From contig PLDE01000031.1 in NCBI GenBank assembly GCA_003135035.1, positions 1,479-7,689 of the forward strand: a DNA stretch of 6,211 nt, given 5' to 3'. Shown here in pieces: positions 4,823-6,211 of this stretch. The notes under the pieces were generated by a model that had not been told where the DNA came from, did not search any database, and saw nothing but the letters and a program-made list of their open reading frames with translations. Within the stretch, counting starts at the first letter, position 1. Each line of letters starts with the position of its first letter. Source of the DNA: Candidatus Dormiibacterota bacterium (GTDB lineage Bacteria; Chloroflexota; Dormibacteria; Aeolococcales; Bog-877). A program made the translations under genes and the position numbers.

Positions 4823-6211
4823 GAGCGCCGGACCCGGAGGCGCAACGGTACTCCCTGGAAGCCGTAGCGCTCGCGGAACTGGTTCTCCAGGTAGCGGGCG
4901 TAGCTGAAGTGCATCAGACCGGGGTCGTTGACGAAGAGGGCAAAGGTGGGCACCCGGCTACGGGCCTGCACCGCGTAGTAGATGTGGAGCCGCCGGCCGG
5001 CCTTGCCGCTGGGCGGCGGCCGGCGATCAACCGCGGCGCGGACGAACTGGTTCAACTCACCGGTGGGGATGTGCAGGGCCCGGGCCTGGGCGAGGTCGAA
5101 GGCGGTCGGCAGGACCTTGCCGATGCCTCGGCCCGTCAGGGCGCTGGTGAAGAGAAAGGGAGTGCCCGGCGCCCAGTCGTAGGCGGCCCGGAGCTCGCGG
5201 ACTAGGCCCCGGTCCCGGCGCGCGTCCTCATCGAGCAGATCCCACTTGTTGAGCAGCAGGACGGCGGGACTGCCGGAGGCATCGATCCGCTCGGCCAGCC
5301 GTTGGTCCTGATGGGTGACGCCTTCGGTGGCGTCGAGCACGAGCAGGGCGACGTCGGAGCGGTCGAGAGCGCGCAGCGAGCGCACGAGGGAGAAGTACTC
5401 CTGCGGATCGCCTTCGCGTGCCCGGCGTCGCATGCCGGCGGTGTCGACGAGTCGGAGGGCCCCCATGTCGGTCTCGATGACGGTGTCGATGGCGTCCCGG
5501 GTCGTGCCCGGGAGGTCGTGGACGACGGAACGGTCCTCGCCGACGAGCCGGTTGAACAACGTCGACTTGCCGACGTTCGGCCGTCCCATGATGGCGACCG
5601 AGGAGATCGCCGGCGCCGCTTCGCTCGGGGTCGGGGCGGCATCGCCGTCCTCGATGGGCTCGAGACCGCTGCGCGAGCGGCTGGACGACCGCGAAGGTGT
5701 CGGCAACGGCGTGTCGGCGCTCAAGAGGCCTCCACCGGTGACCTTCGGCAGCCGTGCCACGACGACGTCGAGCAGGTCGCCGACGCCACGGCCGTGCAGG
5801 GCACTGATGAGAAACGGCGTGCCGAGCCCGAGGGACGACAGCTCCCAGGCCTCCGCCTCGCGGCGCTCCGAGTCGACCTTGTTCGCCACGACGATGACTT
5901 TGTCGCCGAGGCGTCGCAGCACGGAGGCGACAGCGGCGTCCTCCCCCGTCACGCCCGTCGTGGCGTCGAGCACGAAGAGCACGAGGTCGGCGGACTTCAT
6001 GGCGCGGACCGCCTGCGCGGTCACCTTGGCCTCGAGGACGTCACCGCCCTCGACGAGCCCACCGGTGTCGACGAGGCGGAAATCCGTACCCGCCCAGTCG
6101 ACCATCACCTCGAGGCGGTCGCGGGTGACGCCCGGGTGGCGTTCGACGATGGCCACCTGGCGGCCGATGATCCGGTTGACGAGCGTGGACTTGCCGACGT
6201 TCGGCCGGCCG
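4807..6211 (-). CDS. der: Ribosome assembly GTPase Der (EngA), 5' end outside window
   Basis: Der has two tandem GTPase domains and a KH-like domain, and acts in maturation of the large ribosomal subunit. The frame is open through the right edge; 467 codons are visible. The first domain's P-loop GRPNVGKST is encoded at 6210-6184, so only a few N-terminal residues are missing, and the GTG at 6156 is internal. Counting from that glycine: domain 1 has TRDR at 29-32, DTGG at 48-51, NKVD at 110-113 and the SAL motif at 136. Domain 2 has a second GRPNVGKST at 209-217, DTAG at 256-259, NKWD at 321-324 and SAL at 356. The KH-like domain spans about 374-463. The inter-domain linker (about 158-203) is Ser/Arg-rich then acidic and Ala/Pro-rich. 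gpsA follows with a 4-nt overlap. Confidence 0.97.
   Translation of the reverse strand, partial: GRPNVGKSTLVNRIIGRQVAIVERHPGVTRDRLEVMVDWAGTDFRLVDTGGLVEGGDVLEAKVTAQAVRAMKSADLVLFVLDATTGVTGEDAAVASVLRRLGDKVIVVANKVDSERREAEAWELSSLGLGTPFLISALHGRGVGDLLDVVVARLPKVTGGGLLSADTPLPTPSRSSSRSRSGLEPIEDGDAAPTPSEAAPAISSVAIMGRPNVGKSTLFNRLVGEDRSVVHDLPGTTRDAIDTVIETDMGALRLVDTAGMRRRAREGDPQEYFSLVRSLRALDRSDVALLVLDATEGVTHQDQRLAERIDASGSPAVLLLNKWDLLDEDARRDRGLVRELRAAYDWAPGTPFLFTSALTGRGIGKVLPTAFDLAQARALHIPTGELNQFVRAAVDRRPPPSGKAGRRLHIYYAVQARSRVPTFALFVNDPGLMHFSYARYLENQFRERYGFQGVPLRLRVRRSEQTR

Noticed and set aside
4747..5205. A 152-codon plus-strand open frame antisense to der and the start of gpsA.
   Set aside because: It is the mirror of strongly conserved Der and GpsA coding sequence; long antisense frames are expected at this GC content, and the product has no recognisable fold.
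6154..6156. GTG at 6156 as the start of Der.
   Set aside because: The first P-loop (GRPNVGKST) is encoded upstream, at 6210-6184, in the same frame, so this GTG is an internal valine.

Overview
This is a GC-rich bacterial window (about two thirds G+C, with strong G/C bias at third codon positions). It most likely comes from the Actinomycetota or a similar high-GC lineage; no rRNA or lineage-specific marker is present, so that placement is an inference.

Layout. The left end (1-901) is the right-hand part of an IS3-family insertion sequence: the last codons of orfA, a near-textbook programmed -1 frameshift signal (slippery heptamer, 6-nt spacer, 7-bp GC hairpin), almost all of orfB with its DDE triad, and a probable right terminal inverted repeat. 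Just outside the element is a short codon-biased open frame (903-1001) that may be the 3' remnant of a gene broken by the insertion. A promoter-like A+T island and a long leader (about 1006-1161) then precede a DEAD-box RNA helicase (1162-2424, + strand). Next on the same strand is a three-part protein (2546-3766): an N-terminal DedA/VTT membrane domain, a middle RDD-like two-helix membrane segment, and a C-terminal ArsR-like winged helix. It meets a minus-strand pair tail to tail across 15 bp, with an interrupted inverted repeat covering both stop codons. The minus-strand pair is der (EngA, double-GTPase ribosome assembly factor, running off the right edge) followed by gpsA (NAD(P)-dependent glycerol-3-phosphate dehydrogenase). 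gpsA begins with TTG in a 4-nt TTGA overlap with the der stop, so the two are probably translationally coupled.

How the genes relate. der and gpsA are core genes for ribosome assembly and phospholipid precursor supply; in many bacteria they flank plsY, which is not between them here. The DEAD-box helicase is also an RNA/ribosome or cold-adaptation type gene, but it lies on the other strand and looks independently transcribed. The DedA-RDD-winged-helix protein is the least conventional gene: a predicted membrane-anchored protein with a DNA-binding-type domain. The insertion sequence is the only mobile part. No CRISPR array, tRNA or rRNA was seen.
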